Shown: positions 26,091 to 35,295, counted from the first letter of the stretch. The stretch: 64,000 nt of DNA from Janibacter sp. HTCC2649 (GCF_000152705.1 NZ_CH672413.1:2207978-2271977), one strand, 5' to 3'. Notes: generated by a model from the sequence alone, not told the origin. Numbers and translations: made by a program.

Positions 26091-26437
26091 CGACGTGGCT
26101 GCTCGTCGCCCTGGGTGCGTCGGTCGGGGCACCCCTTCGGTATGCCGTGACGCAGGGCCTGCGTGATCGCGGCGCCACGACCCACGCCGGAACCCTCGTG
26201 GTCAACGTCGTCGGCTCGCTCATCCTCGGGCTGCTCGTCGGTGGAGGTGTCGAAGGCAACGCGCTGGCCCTGATCGGGACGGGCTTCTGCGGTGCGCTCA
26301 CGACGATGTCGACGCTGGCGCTCGAGGTGTGGGACGCGATCATCGAGCGACGCACGCCGCATGCGGCGGCGACGCTGGTGCTCCACCTCGTCCTCGGCCT
26401 CGGCGCCGCTTGGCTCGGTTGGGCCCTGACCTCCTGA
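26087..26437 (+). CDS. crcB: Fluoride channel subunit CrcB/Fluc 2
   Basis: 116 residues, four transmembrane helices. Retains LGASVGAPLRYAVTQ, LVVNVVGSLILGLLVG (pore Asn) and GTGFCGALTTMSTLALEVWD; the last differs from subunit 1 in lacking the F-S-T-F-S pattern (TTMSTLA), as usual for the second half of heterodimeric Fluc pairs. ATGA overlap with the first crcB. No fluoride riboswitch was recognised upstream. Confidence 0.92.
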   Translation: MTTWLLVALGASVGAPLRYAVTQGLRDRGATTHAGTLVVNVVGSLILGLLVGGGVEGNALALIGTGFCGALTTMSTLALEVWDAIIERRTPHAAATLVLHLVLGLGAAWLGWALTS

Positions 26438-26510
26438 CAACCCGGCCTCCTGCCGAGCGACCACTGACCACGCCACGACCACTTTCCGCTGATGCGGCAG
26501 GAATGGTGGA

Positions 26511-27047
26511 TCAGCTGAACCATTGGTTGAACGCCAGCCAGGCCGCGACGGCGACCGTGAGCGTCATGAGCGCGACGGACAACCCACGAGGCTGGCGTCG
26601 CATGCCTGCAACGGTGGAGTACTGCGGAGCCGAACGTCGCGCCGACTCGATCGCGTCGACCAGGGCTGCTGCTGCGTGGGACGCGTCCGAGTTGCCCCAG
26701 CGCGACACCGGAGGGTCAAGGTCGATGTCCTTTCCATCGACGAGGGCGAGACGGACACCGTCGCCACGACGTTTCACCTCGGCGACTCCCCCGAGCGGAA
26801 TGGTGCGGACCGCGTGACCGCCGACTGCGTGGACGGCTTCGCTGGTGACCTCGATTGCCGCGGTCGCACGGCTGAGGACCTCGAGCACCACCAAGAGGTT
26901 CACGAGGATTCCGATCATCTCCAAGACACCCGGGTTCGGCTGTCGAACCCGATCCGCCGCGATCGCGAGCCCGACGACGGCGAACCCGACGCCCAGCAGG
27001 CGCTCGTTGCGGGTCCAGCTCATCCGGAAGAGGGGCACGGCGTTCAC
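26511..27047 (-). CDS. Membrane protein with PH-like middle region
   Basis: 178 residues. Two N-terminal hydrophobic helices (LLGVGFAVVGLAIAADRV and MIGILVNLLVVLEVLS), a soluble beta-rich centre (IEVTSEAVHAVGGHAVRTIPLGGVAEVKRRGDG) reminiscent of bacterial PH domains, and one C-terminal helix (LSVALMTLTVAVAAWLAF). The layout is shared by uncharacterised actinobacterial membrane proteins. No neighbour suggests a role. Confidence 0.65.
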   Translation of the reverse strand: MNAVPLFRMSWTRNERLLGVGFAVVGLAIAADRVRQPNPGVLEMIGILVNLLVVLEVLSRATAAIEVTSEAVHAVGGHAVRTIPLGGVAEVKRRGDGVRLALVDGKDIDLDPPVSRWGNSDASHAAAALVDAIESARRSAPQYSTVAGMRRQPRGLSVALMTLTVAVAAWLAFNQWFS

Positions 27048-27089
27048 GTCCCGAATGTAGGCGATGGAGCGACCCCGGCTGAGTAGTCG

Positions 27090-27464
27090 TCAGCCGGGGC
27101 GGGGGACCTGATCCGCGAGGGCGCTCGGCGCCTGGATGCAGTACGAGTCGGTCAGCAGCTCGGCCACTTCCTCCCAGTCGGTGTGGTCATCGACGAGGAG
27201 GCCCACGACGTTGCCTCCCCAACTCGCCCTGAAGTAGGGAGCGCCCATGTGTTCGAAGGCCACCACCTCATCGGGCTCGGCCCGGAAGGTGATGCGGAAC
27301 AGCTGGTCCTCGCCGCCGAAGATGTGCGCGATGGTGGCAGCCCGAACCTTCCACGCCATCCCGATCCAGGCGTCGTGCTCCTGGACCTCGGGGAAGGCGC
27401 TGAGGATCTCGGAGATCCGCTCGATCCACTCGACCGGGACCAGGGGTCGCTCGACTGACGCCAT
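27090..27464 (-). CDS. MmcQ/YjbR-family DNA-binding-like protein
   Basis: 124 residues. Family motifs are visible: LSAFPEVQEHDAWIGMAWKVRA, AHIFGGEDQLFRITFRAEPDE and DDHTDWEEVAELLTDSYCIQAPSAL (helix with the conserved Tyr). YjbR proteins have a double-wing-like fold with suspected nucleic-acid binding but no firm function. Single gene on the minus strand between two minus-strand genes. Confidence 0.8.
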   Translation of the reverse strand: MASVERPLVPVEWIERISEILSAFPEVQEHDAWIGMAWKVRAATIAHIFGGEDQLFRITFRAEPDEVVAFEHMGAPYFRASWGGNVVGLLVDDHTDWEEVAELLTDSYCIQAPSALADQVPRPG

Positions 27465-27516
27465 GCGCCGACTCTAGATCGAGCCCCCGACAGGCCTTGA
27501 CGTCCGGCTCAACGGC

Positions 27517-29205
27517 TCAGGACGTGTGGGTGCGTTCTTCGTCGAGCATGGTGGCGAGGGCGTCGTCGAACTGCGCCTCTCGTTGGGCTTCGAGGCGTTC
27601 GCGGTCCTGCTCTTCGGCGGTCCACTCCTCGATCCAGGCTTCGATGACGTGGTCGGGTGGTTCGTTGGCCCAGGGGTCGGGGGGTCCGGTGTCGAGGCGG
27701 GTGCGTTCCGCCGCGCCCTGATCAGCCGTCGCCTGCTTCTTCGCGCGCTCCCGCCGGATCTTGTTCAGGCGGGCGGGGAGTTCCCGGTCGTACGAGCCCG
27801 GGCTGAGGTCCCACGTCACGGATCGGCCGTGTTCATCGGGTGCGTGCACGGTCGCGATGAACCGCTTGTCGTGGACGTGGGTGTGGTGGCGTTGACAGAG
27901 CAGGGCCGCGTTGGCCAGGTCCGAATCGCCACCATCGACCCAATGAACCAGGTGGTGCGCCTTGGCCCACCCGGCCGGAACATCACAGCCGGGATAGGTG
28001 CAGTGCTTGTCCCTGTGCCACAGGGCGCGGCGCTGAGCCTTGGTGAACAACCTGACCGCGCGCCCCACGTCCAAGATTTCCCCGTTCGAGCCGAACACGA
28101 CCGGGATGATGTCGGCGTCGCACGCGAGCTGGCGCACGATCGCCGGGGACAGCATCGTGGCCTGAGCCCGCGACACCATCACCCGCCCACACCCCGAACC
28201 CTCCGTTTCACGGTCGAGGTCAGGCGCAGTGTCAGTGTCTTCGTGGTCGGGGAAGTGGGCCAGGAGGTCATCGAAGTCAATGTTGACGTGCACCGTCGTC
28301 GACGCACCACCCGGTGAATCCTGCGCCGCGGCGTCTTCCCCCGCGACCCGACCACACACCGCAGCCAACGCCTCCGCCCGACGTTGTCCTGCCGGGCGGT
28401 GGTCCCGCTCCCCCGTGACCTCGTTGGGGGCGGGCTGGGACAACGGGCCGATCGCGGCCTCCAACATCGCCGCCTGCTCCGGAGTCAAAGCCAACTCGTA
28501 CGCCGTGACATCCCCATCCTGGATACGAGGACTGGACAGGTACGCCCCGGACCGCAACCGGTCCTGCACGTCATCGAACTCCCCTTCACGCCCGAACCGG
28601 GCAATCAGCTCATGACGCAGCTTCGGCACTTCGCCCGCACCCCAGGCCACCCCGAAATCGCACATCGCCTTCGCGACCGTGGGCACCGCCTCCGGCTCCA
28701 ACATGTCTTCCAACCGGGCAGCCTCCCGCAACACCTTGAGCGCCAGCTTCGCCCCCACCTCACCGGTGAGCACCCGCGCCCACACAATCCCTTCAGGCTT
28801 CTCCGGGTCCGCGTACGCCCCCACCCCAGGACCCGCCGTCGACCACAACCCACCCGGCACCGAACACGCCACATCCTGCGCCAACTGCGCAACCTGACCC
28901 GCACCATCCTGCTGCAACGACGGTGCATGCTCACGCACCCACGCATGCACCGACCCCACCCCGCGACGAGCGGACGTGAACTCACCCCGATGCGCCGCCT
29001 CCGCCGTCACCCTGATCTGACCCGCAGCCGCACGTGCTTTCACGTCATCCATCAACGCCATGAACTCCGCCAGCTCCGGGCCGCTCAGCCGGGTCAACAC
29101 ATCCCCCAACGGACCCGCCCCCGAGCCGTCGGAATCCAACGCGTCACGGGCACCCTCCAACGCTGCGCGCAGTCGCGCAATGTCGGTTGCGGGTGCCTCG
29201 TCCAT
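27517..29205 (-). CDS. DUF222/REP13E12-type HNH endonuclease
   Basis: 562 residues from ATG 29205 (MDEAPATDIARL); ATG 29229 is possible but less conserved-looking. DUF222 domain over about 30-330 (SGPELAEFMALMDDVKARAAAGQIRV, GRVAGEDAA) and a C-terminal HNH domain near 400-460: RDKHCTYPGC, GWAKAHHLVHWVDGGDSDLANAALLCQRHHTHVH, with zinc Cys pair and H-N-H residues intact. This is the multicopy family known as the 13E12 repeat in mycobacteria. The nuclease looks active. No inverted repeats or tandem host duplication were found around it. Confidence 0.9.
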   Translation of the reverse strand: MDEAPATDIARLRAALEGARDALDSDGSGAGPLGDVLTRLSGPELAEFMALMDDVKARAAAGQIRVTAEAAHRGEFTSARRGVGSVHAWVREHAPSLQQDGAGQVAQLAQDVACSVPGGLWSTAGPGVGAYADPEKPEGIVWARVLTGEVGAKLALKVLREAARLEDMLEPEAVPTVAKAMCDFGVAWGAGEVPKLRHELIARFGREGEFDDVQDRLRSGAYLSSPRIQDGDVTAYELALTPEQAAMLEAAIGPLSQPAPNEVTGERDHRPAGQRRAEALAAVCGRVAGEDAAAQDSPGGASTTVHVNIDFDDLLAHFPDHEDTDTAPDLDRETEGSGCGRVMVSRAQATMLSPAIVRQLACDADIIPVVFGSNGEILDVGRAVRLFTKAQRRALWHRDKHCTYPGCDVPAGWAKAHHLVHWVDGGDSDLANAALLCQRHHTHVHDKRFIATVHAPDEHGRSVTWDLSPGSYDRELPARLNKIRRERAKKQATADQGAAERTRLDTGPPDPWANEPPDHVIEAWIEEWTAEEQDRERLEAQREAQFDDALATMLDEERTHTS

Positions 29206-29390
29206 GCCCCCAATTGTCCTAGAACTCACGTTCGACTGTCAAGCATTTTCGACTACGCTCTGGGCTGAATTCCGAACTGGCACAACCGAATTCGCGACTT
29301 GGGCAGCACGAACGGACCGGCCGTCAACCCCGAGGCTTCGACGCTACAACTGGGCACCGACAGACCTGTCGAAGAGCGGTGACCCCCAAC

Positions 29391-29432
29391 GCAGGTATGC
29401 CGCCCGCTCACGTGAGCGGACGGCATACCTGC
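29391..29432. terminator. Hairpin built from GTATGCCG/CGGCATAC arms
   Basis: Arms of 21 bases with one mismatch and essentially no loop: GCAGGTATGCCG at the outer 5' side, CGGCATACCTGC at the 3' side, CACGTG at the centre. Lies 26 bases past the stop of the minus-strand subtilase gene, so it probably terminates that message. The 29206-29457 gap otherwise shows nothing. Confidence 0.7.
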
Positions 29433-29457
29433 TGCGTTTGTCAGGTGACAAACGGTG

Positions 29458-31191
29458 TTACTGGACCACTCCCAAAGCGTTGACGATGCCGTCGCCGTAG
29501 AAGGAGTTAAAGTCCGTGGTGCCGGTGCACGTCGCCGTGAAGGACGCGTCGCGACCCTCCGGGACGTAGGACCGGACGCCACCAGCCGGGCAGGCGTGGT
29601 CGGTGGCAGTGCCCATGAGCAGGTCACGCACCGAGTCCGACGCGAGACCGAACCCGGCCTTGCCCTGGACCTTGCCGTGAGCGCTCACCGCGAGAGCGGC
29701 GACACCCGCAGCGTGCGGTGACGCCATCGAGGTGCCCTGGAGGTACTGGTAGTACCCGCAGACCGTCGCACCACGAACGACACCACAGTCCTTGATGGTG
29801 CCGAGAGCGGCGCCGTCCGGAGTGATGTTGCCGGCCTCGTCGACCTGGCCTTCGGCCTGCATGACGTGGAGCGGAGCCGCCGAGAGGATGAGGTTCTCGT
29901 TGGTGCGGTAGGTGTCGGTGCCGATGCCGTCGCGGAACCAACCACCGGGTGCAGCCACCTCGAGCTCACCGGACGTGAGGTCGCTCGCCCAGTTGGAGAA
30001 GTCGGCCTTCTCGCCCGACGGGCCGAGTGCCGAGACACCGATGACGTGCGGGCCCTCGGTGGGGAGGTCCCAGCAGTTCGCGTTGTCGATGGTCCGCGAG
30101 TGCTCCGTGCCGCCCGGGTAGTCCGGGCTGCTGACGTCGTTGCGCGGGGCGCTGATGTTGTCGTGGTCGTTGCCGAGAGCGGCGACGAGCGTGACGTTCT
30201 TGGAGTGGGCGTACTCGAGCGCACGGTTCATCGTGTCGATGATGACGTCCTGCTCGGCGGCCTCTTCCGGGCTGTCCTCGGGAGCGCCACCCGCGCAGTT
30301 GTAGAGCCACGGGTCGACGTAGAAGGACATGTTGACGACGTCGATGCCGACGTCACCGGCGTAGGTCAGCGCGTTGGCGACCGGGCCGAGGAAGAAGTAG
30401 CCGCTGTCCTGGCCACCGCGGATGTTGACGATGCCCACGTCCGGTGCGACACCACTGACACCGATGCCGTTCATGGCACCGGCGATGGTGCCCGCGACGT
30501 GCGTGCCGTGACCGTTGTCGTCGACGTCAGCCGGGTCGACGCAGGACGCGACCTCGCACTCGCCGTCGATGTCGGTCATGTCGGTGGTGAAGTTGCGGGA
30601 GAGCTTCGCGTCGAAGTTCGGCGCGATGTCCGGGTGGTCACCCTGGACGCCGGTGTCGAGGATGCCGACGCGGACGCGCTTGTCGCCCATCTCGGTCTGG
30701 TGCGCTTCGGGGGCGTTGATCATGTCCATGCCCCACAGGAGACTGTCGAGTGGGTCGGACGTGGACGGAGCGCCCTTGGTGCCGGTGCCGCCCTTGGCAC
30801 TGCCCTTGGCCTTGGTCGCCGCTGCGAGGGCCGCGTGCTCCTTGAGGACGGCGTCCTTCTTGGTGGTCTGTGGGCTGCGGCCGATCGTGCGGTCGTGGGC
30901 CGCACCATCGACGCCCTTCATTCCTCGCGCCTTGGTCAGCAGGGAGCTCGAACCCTTGACGGTGATGAGGCCGATGTCGGTGTTCACCGACGTGACCGTT
31001 CCTCCTGCCGCGCGCAGCGCATCGGCCACTGCCCTGGCATTCGTCCCGGCGTCAGCCAGGACGACATAGCTTCCGTTGCCCGTGGACGCTGCTGCTGGCG
31101 CGCTGGGAACGGCGGTGGCGGTGGCCGAGCCGGCAATGGCAGCAACGAGTGCAGCCGTCCCGGTCAGAGCCAGCATGCGAGATCGTCGCAT
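29458..31191 (-). CDS. Secreted subtilisin-like serine protease (S8)
   Basis: 577 residues from ATG 31191 (MRRSRMLAL), preceded by GAGGAGG. A Sec signal peptide (about 1-35, Ala-rich) and an inhibitor_I9-like propeptide (GNGSYVVLADAGTNARAVADAL) precede the S8 domain. The catalytic triad is visible as Asp in GILDTGVQGDHPD (about 175), His in GHGTHVAGTIAG (about 230) and Ser in GTSMASPHAAGVAAL (about 495). Cys pairs in the mature part fit an exported enzyme. No sorting motif, so it is probably released. Likely terminated by the hairpin at 29391. Confidence 0.93.
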   Translation of the reverse strand: MRRSRMLALTGTAALVAAIAGSATATAVPSAPAAASTGNGSYVVLADAGTNARAVADALRAAGGTVTSVNTDIGLITVKGSSSLLTKARGMKGVDGAAHDRTIGRSPQTTKKDAVLKEHAALAAATKAKGSAKGGTGTKGAPSTSDPLDSLLWGMDMINAPEAHQTEMGDKRVRVGILDTGVQGDHPDIAPNFDAKLSRNFTTDMTDIDGECEVASCVDPADVDDNGHGTHVAGTIAGAMNGIGVSGVAPDVGIVNIRGGQDSGYFFLGPVANALTYAGDVGIDVVNMSFYVDPWLYNCAGGAPEDSPEEAAEQDVIIDTMNRALEYAHSKNVTLVAALGNDHDNISAPRNDVSSPDYPGGTEHSRTIDNANCWDLPTEGPHVIGVSALGPSGEKADFSNWASDLTSGELEVAAPGGWFRDGIGTDTYRTNENLILSAAPLHVMQAEGQVDEAGNITPDGAALGTIKDCGVVRGATVCGYYQYLQGTSMASPHAAGVAALAVSAHGKVQGKAGFGLASDSVRDLLMGTATDHACPAGGVRSYVPEGRDASFTATCTGTTDFNSFYGDGIVNALGVVQ

Positions 31192-31304
31192 GTGTTCCTC
31201 CTCTGTGTGTGGCACGCCCCATTGCGCACCAAAACTCAACGTAGTGCGGCGACGCCGCGATGAACACCGTTGGGAATGACCAGATCCGGCCTATGCTTCG
31301 CGTC

Positions 31305-31661
31305 ATGCCCAAGCGCCGCCGCTCTGAGCCGATGCCCGACGTCTTCGAGACGTTTGCCCATCGGGTCGACGAGGGCGACGAGTCCGCCGCACCGATCGAC
31401 GCTGCGCAGATGGCCAAGGGCGCAGGCCTCTCGCTCGGCCTGATGATCCTCGCGGCTCTCGGTTTTGTCCTCGGCTTCTGGACGGGCACGCAGAACGAAC
31501 CCGACCTTGCCTATGACCACCTCGTGTGGGAGGGCATCATCAAGGTCGGGTTCGCTGCATTGTGCGGAGTGCTCGCGGCGGCCCTGGTGCTCGCCCTCGC
31601 GACGCTGGCGATTGGTGTGCCGTGGGTCCAGCGCCAGCGGCAAAGCGACCGCCGCCGCTGA
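31305..31661 (+). CDS. Two-helix membrane protein of unknown function
   Basis: 118 residues from ATG 31305 (MPKRRRSEPMPD); ATG 31293 is an alternative. Cytoplasmic N terminus (basic, then acidic), then two hydrophobic segments (GLSLGLMILAALGFVLGFW and GFAALCGVLAAALVLALATLAIG). Divergent from the subtilase. No recognised domain. Confidence 0.6.
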   Translation: MPKRRRSEPMPDVFETFAHRVDEGDESAAPIDAAQMAKGAGLSLGLMILAALGFVLGFWTGTQNEPDLAYDHLVWEGIIKVGFAALCGVLAAALVLALATLAIGVPWVQRQRQSDRRR

Positions 31662-31669
31662 CCCGCTGA

Positions 31670-32929
31670 CTACTTGAGCTGGCTCGAGCTCATCCCGAGC
31701 AGGCGGCGGGCGATGACGAGCAGCTGGATCTGCTGGGTGCCCTCGAAGATGTCAAGGATCTTGGAGTCGCGCGCCCACTTCTCGAGGAGCTCGCGCTCGC
31801 TGTAGCCGGTCGCGCCGGCGAGCTCGACACAGGCCAGGGCGACGTTGACGCAGGTGCGTCCCGCCTTCGCCTTGGCCATCGAGGCCTCCATGGAGTTCGG
31901 CTTGCCGTTGTCGGCCATCCACGCGGCCCGCAGGGTGAGTGCGTGGGCAGCCTCGTAGTCGGCTTCCATCTGCAGCAGCTTGGCTGCCGCGGCGGACTGC
32001 GTGTATGCCGGCTTGTCCCAGTCGACCGTGACGCCCGCCTTCTCGAGCAGCTCGGTCGTGGTGTCGAGGCAGCCGCGGGTCAGGCCGAGGGCCATGGCCG
32101 CCACGAGCGGGCGGGTGTTGTCGAAGGTCTGCATGGCGCCACCGAAGCCGCCCTCAATCTTGATCTCCGGGTCCCCGAGGAGGTCGTCGGCGGGGACGCG
32201 GCAGTTGTCGAGGTGGAACGCGGCCGTGTCGGACGCGCGGATGCCGAGCTTGTGCTCGAGCCGCACGAGCTTCATGCCCGGGTTGTCGCGGCGCACGACG
32301 AACGACTTGATGGCCTGCTTGCCGAGGCTCTTGTCGAGGGTCGCCCACACGACGACGAGCTCGGCGCGCTCACCGGAGGTGACATAGATCTTCTCGCCGT
32401 TGAGGACGTACTCGTCGCCGTCCTTGACCGCGGTCGTGCGGATGGCACCGGAGTCCGAACCGGTCTCGGGCTCGGTGATGGCCATGGCAGCCCACTTGCC
32501 GGCATACCTCGCCTTCTGCTCGTCGTTGGCGACGGCCGCGATGGCCGCGTTGCCCAGGCCCTGGCGCGGGAGGGACAGGGTGAGGCCGACGTCGCCGCGG
32601 CAGGTCTCGAGGATCGAGAGCACCGAGGACAGGTTGGAGCCGTTCTTGACCTTCTTGTCCTCACGGGTGTTGCGGCCGGAGCCGACGGCCGCGACGACAC
32701 CTTCCTGGTCGTCGTCCTTGGCGCGGGTGGAGCTGGATGCGCCAGCCCCCTGCCCGGCGCCCGACGAACCCATGCCGTCGATGAGGGCGGAGATGAGGTC
32801 GAGCTCCTGCGGGTAGGCGTGCTCGGCCAGGTCGTACTTGCGAGAGATGGGGCGGAAGACCTCTTCGGCCATACCGCGCGCCTGCTCGATGAGCGGGCGG
32901 AACTTCTTCGGAACCTCAAGATCGATCAT
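31670..32929 (-). CDS. Acyl-CoA dehydrogenase (FadE-like), catalytic partner
   Basis: 419 residues. Acyl-CoA dehydrogenase signatures: AMAITEPETGSDSGAIRTTA (FAD/substrate loop, about 147-166), LNGEKIYVTSGERAELVV, and the catalytic Glu in ILDIFEGTQQIQ near the C terminus. An unusual Ser/Gly/Asp-rich insertion (about 53-95: GSSGAGQGAGASSST and following charged residues) separates the first helices. Followed upstream by a second acyl-CoA dehydrogenase gene 30 bases away; in actinobacteria such pairs work in lipid or sterol side-chain oxidation. Confidence 0.9.
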   Translation of the reverse strand: MIDLEVPKKFRPLIEQARGMAEEVFRPISRKYDLAEHAYPQELDLISALIDGMGSSGAGQGAGASSSTRAKDDDQEGVVAAVGSGRNTREDKKVKNGSNLSSVLSILETCRGDVGLTLSLPRQGLGNAAIAAVANDEQKARYAGKWAAMAITEPETGSDSGAIRTTAVKDGDEYVLNGEKIYVTSGERAELVVVWATLDKSLGKQAIKSFVVRRDNPGMKLVRLEHKLGIRASDTAAFHLDNCRVPADDLLGDPEIKIEGGFGGAMQTFDNTRPLVAAMALGLTRGCLDTTTELLEKAGVTVDWDKPAYTQSAAAAKLLQMEADYEAAHALTLRAAWMADNGKPNSMEASMAKAKAGRTCVNVALACVELAGATGYSERELLEKWARDSKILDIFEGTQQIQLLVIARRLLGMSSSQLK

Positions 32930-32959
32930 GTCTGTGTCCTTGGATTTTCGGTATGCCGG

Positions 32960-34285
32960 TCAGACGAGCAGGGTGCCCTCGAGGACACCCGCTCCACGGA
33001 GGTCGCGGTACCAACGCTCGTTGTCGAACTCCTTGACGAAGCCGTGACCACCGAGCAGCTGCACTGCGTGCGAGCCGATCTGGGCGGCATACGTCGAGGT
33101 GAGCGCGCGGGCCTCGCCGATGACCTGGGCTGCATCGGTGTCGGAGTCGAGGCGAGCGGCCGCCTTGAGAGTGACGAGACGGAGACCGTCGAGCTCGACG
33201 GCGATGTCGGAGATCATGAAGGCGACGGCCTGGCGCTGGCCGATGGGTTCGCCGAAGGCCTTGCGCTCCTGCGCGTAGGTGATGACCTGGTCCAGGACGG
33301 CCTTGGCCGTGCCACAGGCGGCAGCGGCCCAGGCGACACGGGCGCGGCGCACGGCGTCGCGGTGGTCGTCGGCGGAGCCGAGCAGGTTCGTCGCGGGCAC
33401 GGTGACGTCGGTGAAGATCGCGCGACCGGTGTGGGCAGCGCGCACGCCCATCGCCGGGTCGTCCTCGATCGTGATGCCGTCGGTCGCTGCCTCGACGACG
33501 ACGAGGCGGGCTTCGCCGTCAACCATCGCCGAGATGATGAAGATCTCGGCCTTGTCGGCGTTGGCCACGATGGCCTTCGTCCCGTTGATGACGAGCGAAT
33601 CACCCTGTGCGACAGCGGTGGTCGTCAAGGCGAACGGGTCGAAGAGCGGCTGCGGCTCCTGGAACGCCAGGGCTGCGGCGGCCACGGGCTCGTCACCGGT
33701 GAAGTGCGGCAGGTAGGTCGCCTGCTGGTCAGCGTCGCCATAGAGGGCGAGGGCAGTGGCGACGGCGGCGGTGGCCATCTGCGAGACGGCGATGCCCATG
33801 TCGCCGCGGGCGAGCTGCTCGAGCACGAGGACGCCGGCGACGGCCGAACGCTCCTCGGCGATGCCACCGAGCTCCTCGGGCACACCGACGAGCGCGAGGC
33901 CCATCTCCTGCATGGCCTCACGGACCTCGTCGGGCACGGCGCGCTCGGCGTCGGCGCGGGACCCGGCCGGCCGGATCACCTCGTCGGCGAGATCGCTCGC
34001 GGCCTGCTGGAGCATCTGCTGGTCCTCGGTCGGCGTGAGGTCGAAGAGACCGCCGCGCCTGGCCGTTGCCGGGCGGGTCGCACTGCCGGACCCCTTGGAC
34101 TTCTTGAAGGCACGGCCGACGGCGACCTGTGCCTTGAACCCCGAGTGGGCGCTGCGGTTGAGGAGCTTCTCAACGCGGCCGCGAACCTTGGGGTCGGCCA
34201 TGACGGGGAGACCGCCGGCCTTGGAGATGAGACGCAGGCCGAGGCGCTGGCCCCGGTCGGCGAGGGTGGGTGGCGTCATCGCCAT
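32960..34285 (-). CDS. Acyl-CoA dehydrogenase, partner subunit
   Basis: 441 residues from ATG 34285 (MAMTPPTLADRG), preceded by GGAAG; a longer reading from 34324 is unlikely. It has an extra N-terminal arm of about 90 basic residues, then the dehydrogenase domain (FDLTPTEDQQMLQQAASDLADEVIRPAG, LARGDMGIAVSQMA, QERKAFGEPIGQRQAVAFMISDIAVELDG). It ends at GVLEGTLLV, so the usual C-terminal helix after the catalytic-Glu region is missing. Together with the next gene it probably forms a mixed acyl-CoA dehydrogenase. Two GATACCG direct repeats at 34345 and 34361 could be a regulator site. Confidence 0.87.
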   Translation of the reverse strand: MAMTPPTLADRGQRLGLRLISKAGGLPVMADPKVRGRVEKLLNRSAHSGFKAQVAVGRAFKKSKGSGSATRPATARRGGLFDLTPTEDQQMLQQAASDLADEVIRPAGSRADAERAVPDEVREAMQEMGLALVGVPEELGGIAEERSAVAGVLVLEQLARGDMGIAVSQMATAAVATALALYGDADQQATYLPHFTGDEPVAAAALAFQEPQPLFDPFALTTTAVAQGDSLVINGTKAIVANADKAEIFIISAMVDGEARLVVVEAATDGITIEDDPAMGVRAAHTGRAIFTDVTVPATNLLGSADDHRDAVRRARVAWAAAACGTAKAVLDQVITYAQERKAFGEPIGQRQAVAFMISDIAVELDGLRLVTLKAAARLDSDTDAAQVIGEARALTSTYAAQIGSHAVQLLGGHGFVKEFDNERWYRDLRGAGVLEGTLLV

Positions 34286-34406
34286 GGTGGGCTTCCCTTC
34301 GAGGAAACGTCGTCGGTCACGCACTGAAGCGGCCGAAACTATCCGATACCGCTAGTGCCTGATACCGAGAGTACCGCAAACTTGTCATCCGGTAACCACC
34401 TGTGAC

Positions 34407-35087
34407 TCAGGTTGCATCGCCCGCTCCTTCCGCTCCGCGAGCGACCGCGATCTCGGTCCCCAGCTCCCACCCATGGACGAGCGGCAGCGAGTCCCCGCTC
34501 CAGAACCGGCCGGGGTCGTACCAGTTCATCGGCGCATCCGGCGTGAGCAGGCCCATCTCCTCATAGGTCAACGCGACGACTTCGGCGCAGTAGGCCATCT
34601 CCGGCCGCATCGCCTTGAGCTCGAGGTCGCGTCGTGAGAGGTGGGCGTCACGACCCTTGAGCCACCGCCAGGCGAGCCGCCCCGTCGACGGGAAGGAGAC
34701 CCCGTCGAGTCGAGCGACGCAGCGCAACGCCGCATCCTCGTGCTCCTCCCCCACCTCGGGGCTGAGCTGGCGCAGCCAGGCCTGCTGCTCGTAGGTCTCC
34801 TGCCACCGCGTCACTGCGGAGCGCAGGTCGTGCAGCTGGACGCCGCGGTGGAAGTCGCCGGTCCACATGTCCTGCAACGACCTCCCGAGCTCGGCGTGCC
34901 ACATGAGCGGTGGCAGGTCCTCGAGCACGACGGCCATCCCGACATGGTTGACCGGCGAGTTCGTCGCGGTCTGGATGGCCCGGTCGGCCACGGACCGTCC
35001 CCGGAAGATCCACACGTCGCCGGTGCGAGTCAGGTCGACGGCCTCATCGAGCGAGAGGCCGGCGGACGTCTCGTGCGCGGAAGGCAT
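34407..35087 (-). CDS. Permuted NlpC/P60-like cysteine peptidase family protein
   Basis: 226 residues. Resembles the YiiX/YebB-like permuted papain group: GDVWIFRGRSVADRAIQTATNSPVNHVGMAVVL carries the His (NHVG), and MAYCAEVVALTYEEMGLL carries the Cys that would be the nucleophile. Such enzymes cleave amides in peptides, cell wall or lipids. No signal peptide, so cytoplasmic. Divergent from a small gene across a palindrome at 35094. Confidence 0.7.
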   Translation of the reverse strand: MPSAHETSAGLSLDEAVDLTRTGDVWIFRGRSVADRAIQTATNSPVNHVGMAVVLEDLPPLMWHAELGRSLQDMWTGDFHRGVQLHDLRSAVTRWQETYEQQAWLRQLSPEVGEEHEDAALRCVARLDGVSFPSTGRLAWRWLKGRDAHLSRRDLELKAMRPEMAYCAEVVALTYEEMGLLTPDAPMNWYDPGRFWSGDSLPLVHGWELGTEIAVARGAEGAGDAT

Positions 35088-35093
35088 GACGGC

Positions 35094-35120
35094 AGCGTAT
35101 GCCGCCCAGCGGCATACGCT
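35094..35120. promoter_or_regulatory. 12-bp palindrome in a divergent promoter region
   Basis: Perfect arms AGCGTATGCCGC and GCGGCATACGCT with a 3-base loop, filling the 39-base gap between divergent genes. Composed of two inverted copies of the window-wide octamer GTATGCCG. Could be an operator or a simple structured element. Confidence 0.5.
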
Positions 35121-35126
35121 TCCTGC

Positions 35127-35294
35127 ATGCAGTCGAACTGGTGGAAGGTTCTCGGACTGGCCGGCGTCGCGTCAGTCGTCGCGACCGGTGCGGTCATCGC
35201 GCGCAACGAGCGGCAGCGCCGGGCCTACTCCCCCGACGAGATCCGCGAGCGCCTCCACGAGAGGCACGCCCGCGCCGAACAGTCCCGTCCCTGA
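35127..35294 (+). CDS. Small single-helix membrane protein
   Basis: 55 residues: MQSNWWKVLGLAGVASVVA begins a single transmembrane helix (about 6-24), followed by a charged cytoplasmic tail (ARNERQRRAYSPDEIRERLHERHARAEQ) predicted helical. Similar short DUF-type membrane proteins are frequent in actinobacteria. Leaderless or weak ribosome-binding site. Function unknown. Confidence 0.55.
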   Translation: MQSNWWKVLGLAGVASVVATGAVIARNERQRRAYSPDEIRERLHERHARAEQSRP

Positions 35295-35295
35295 T

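Noticed and set aside
27517-29205. HNH gene as part of an insertion sequence or intein
   Set aside because: No flanking inverted repeats, target duplication or interrupted host gene; it is a stand-alone DUF222-HNH gene.
31943-34327. A 794-residue plus-strand open frame across both acyl-CoA dehydrogenase genes
   Set aside because: Antisense shadow of two clear dehydrogenases; composition is Gly/Val/Arg/Asp-rich nonsense with no motif, a usual result of high GC third positions.
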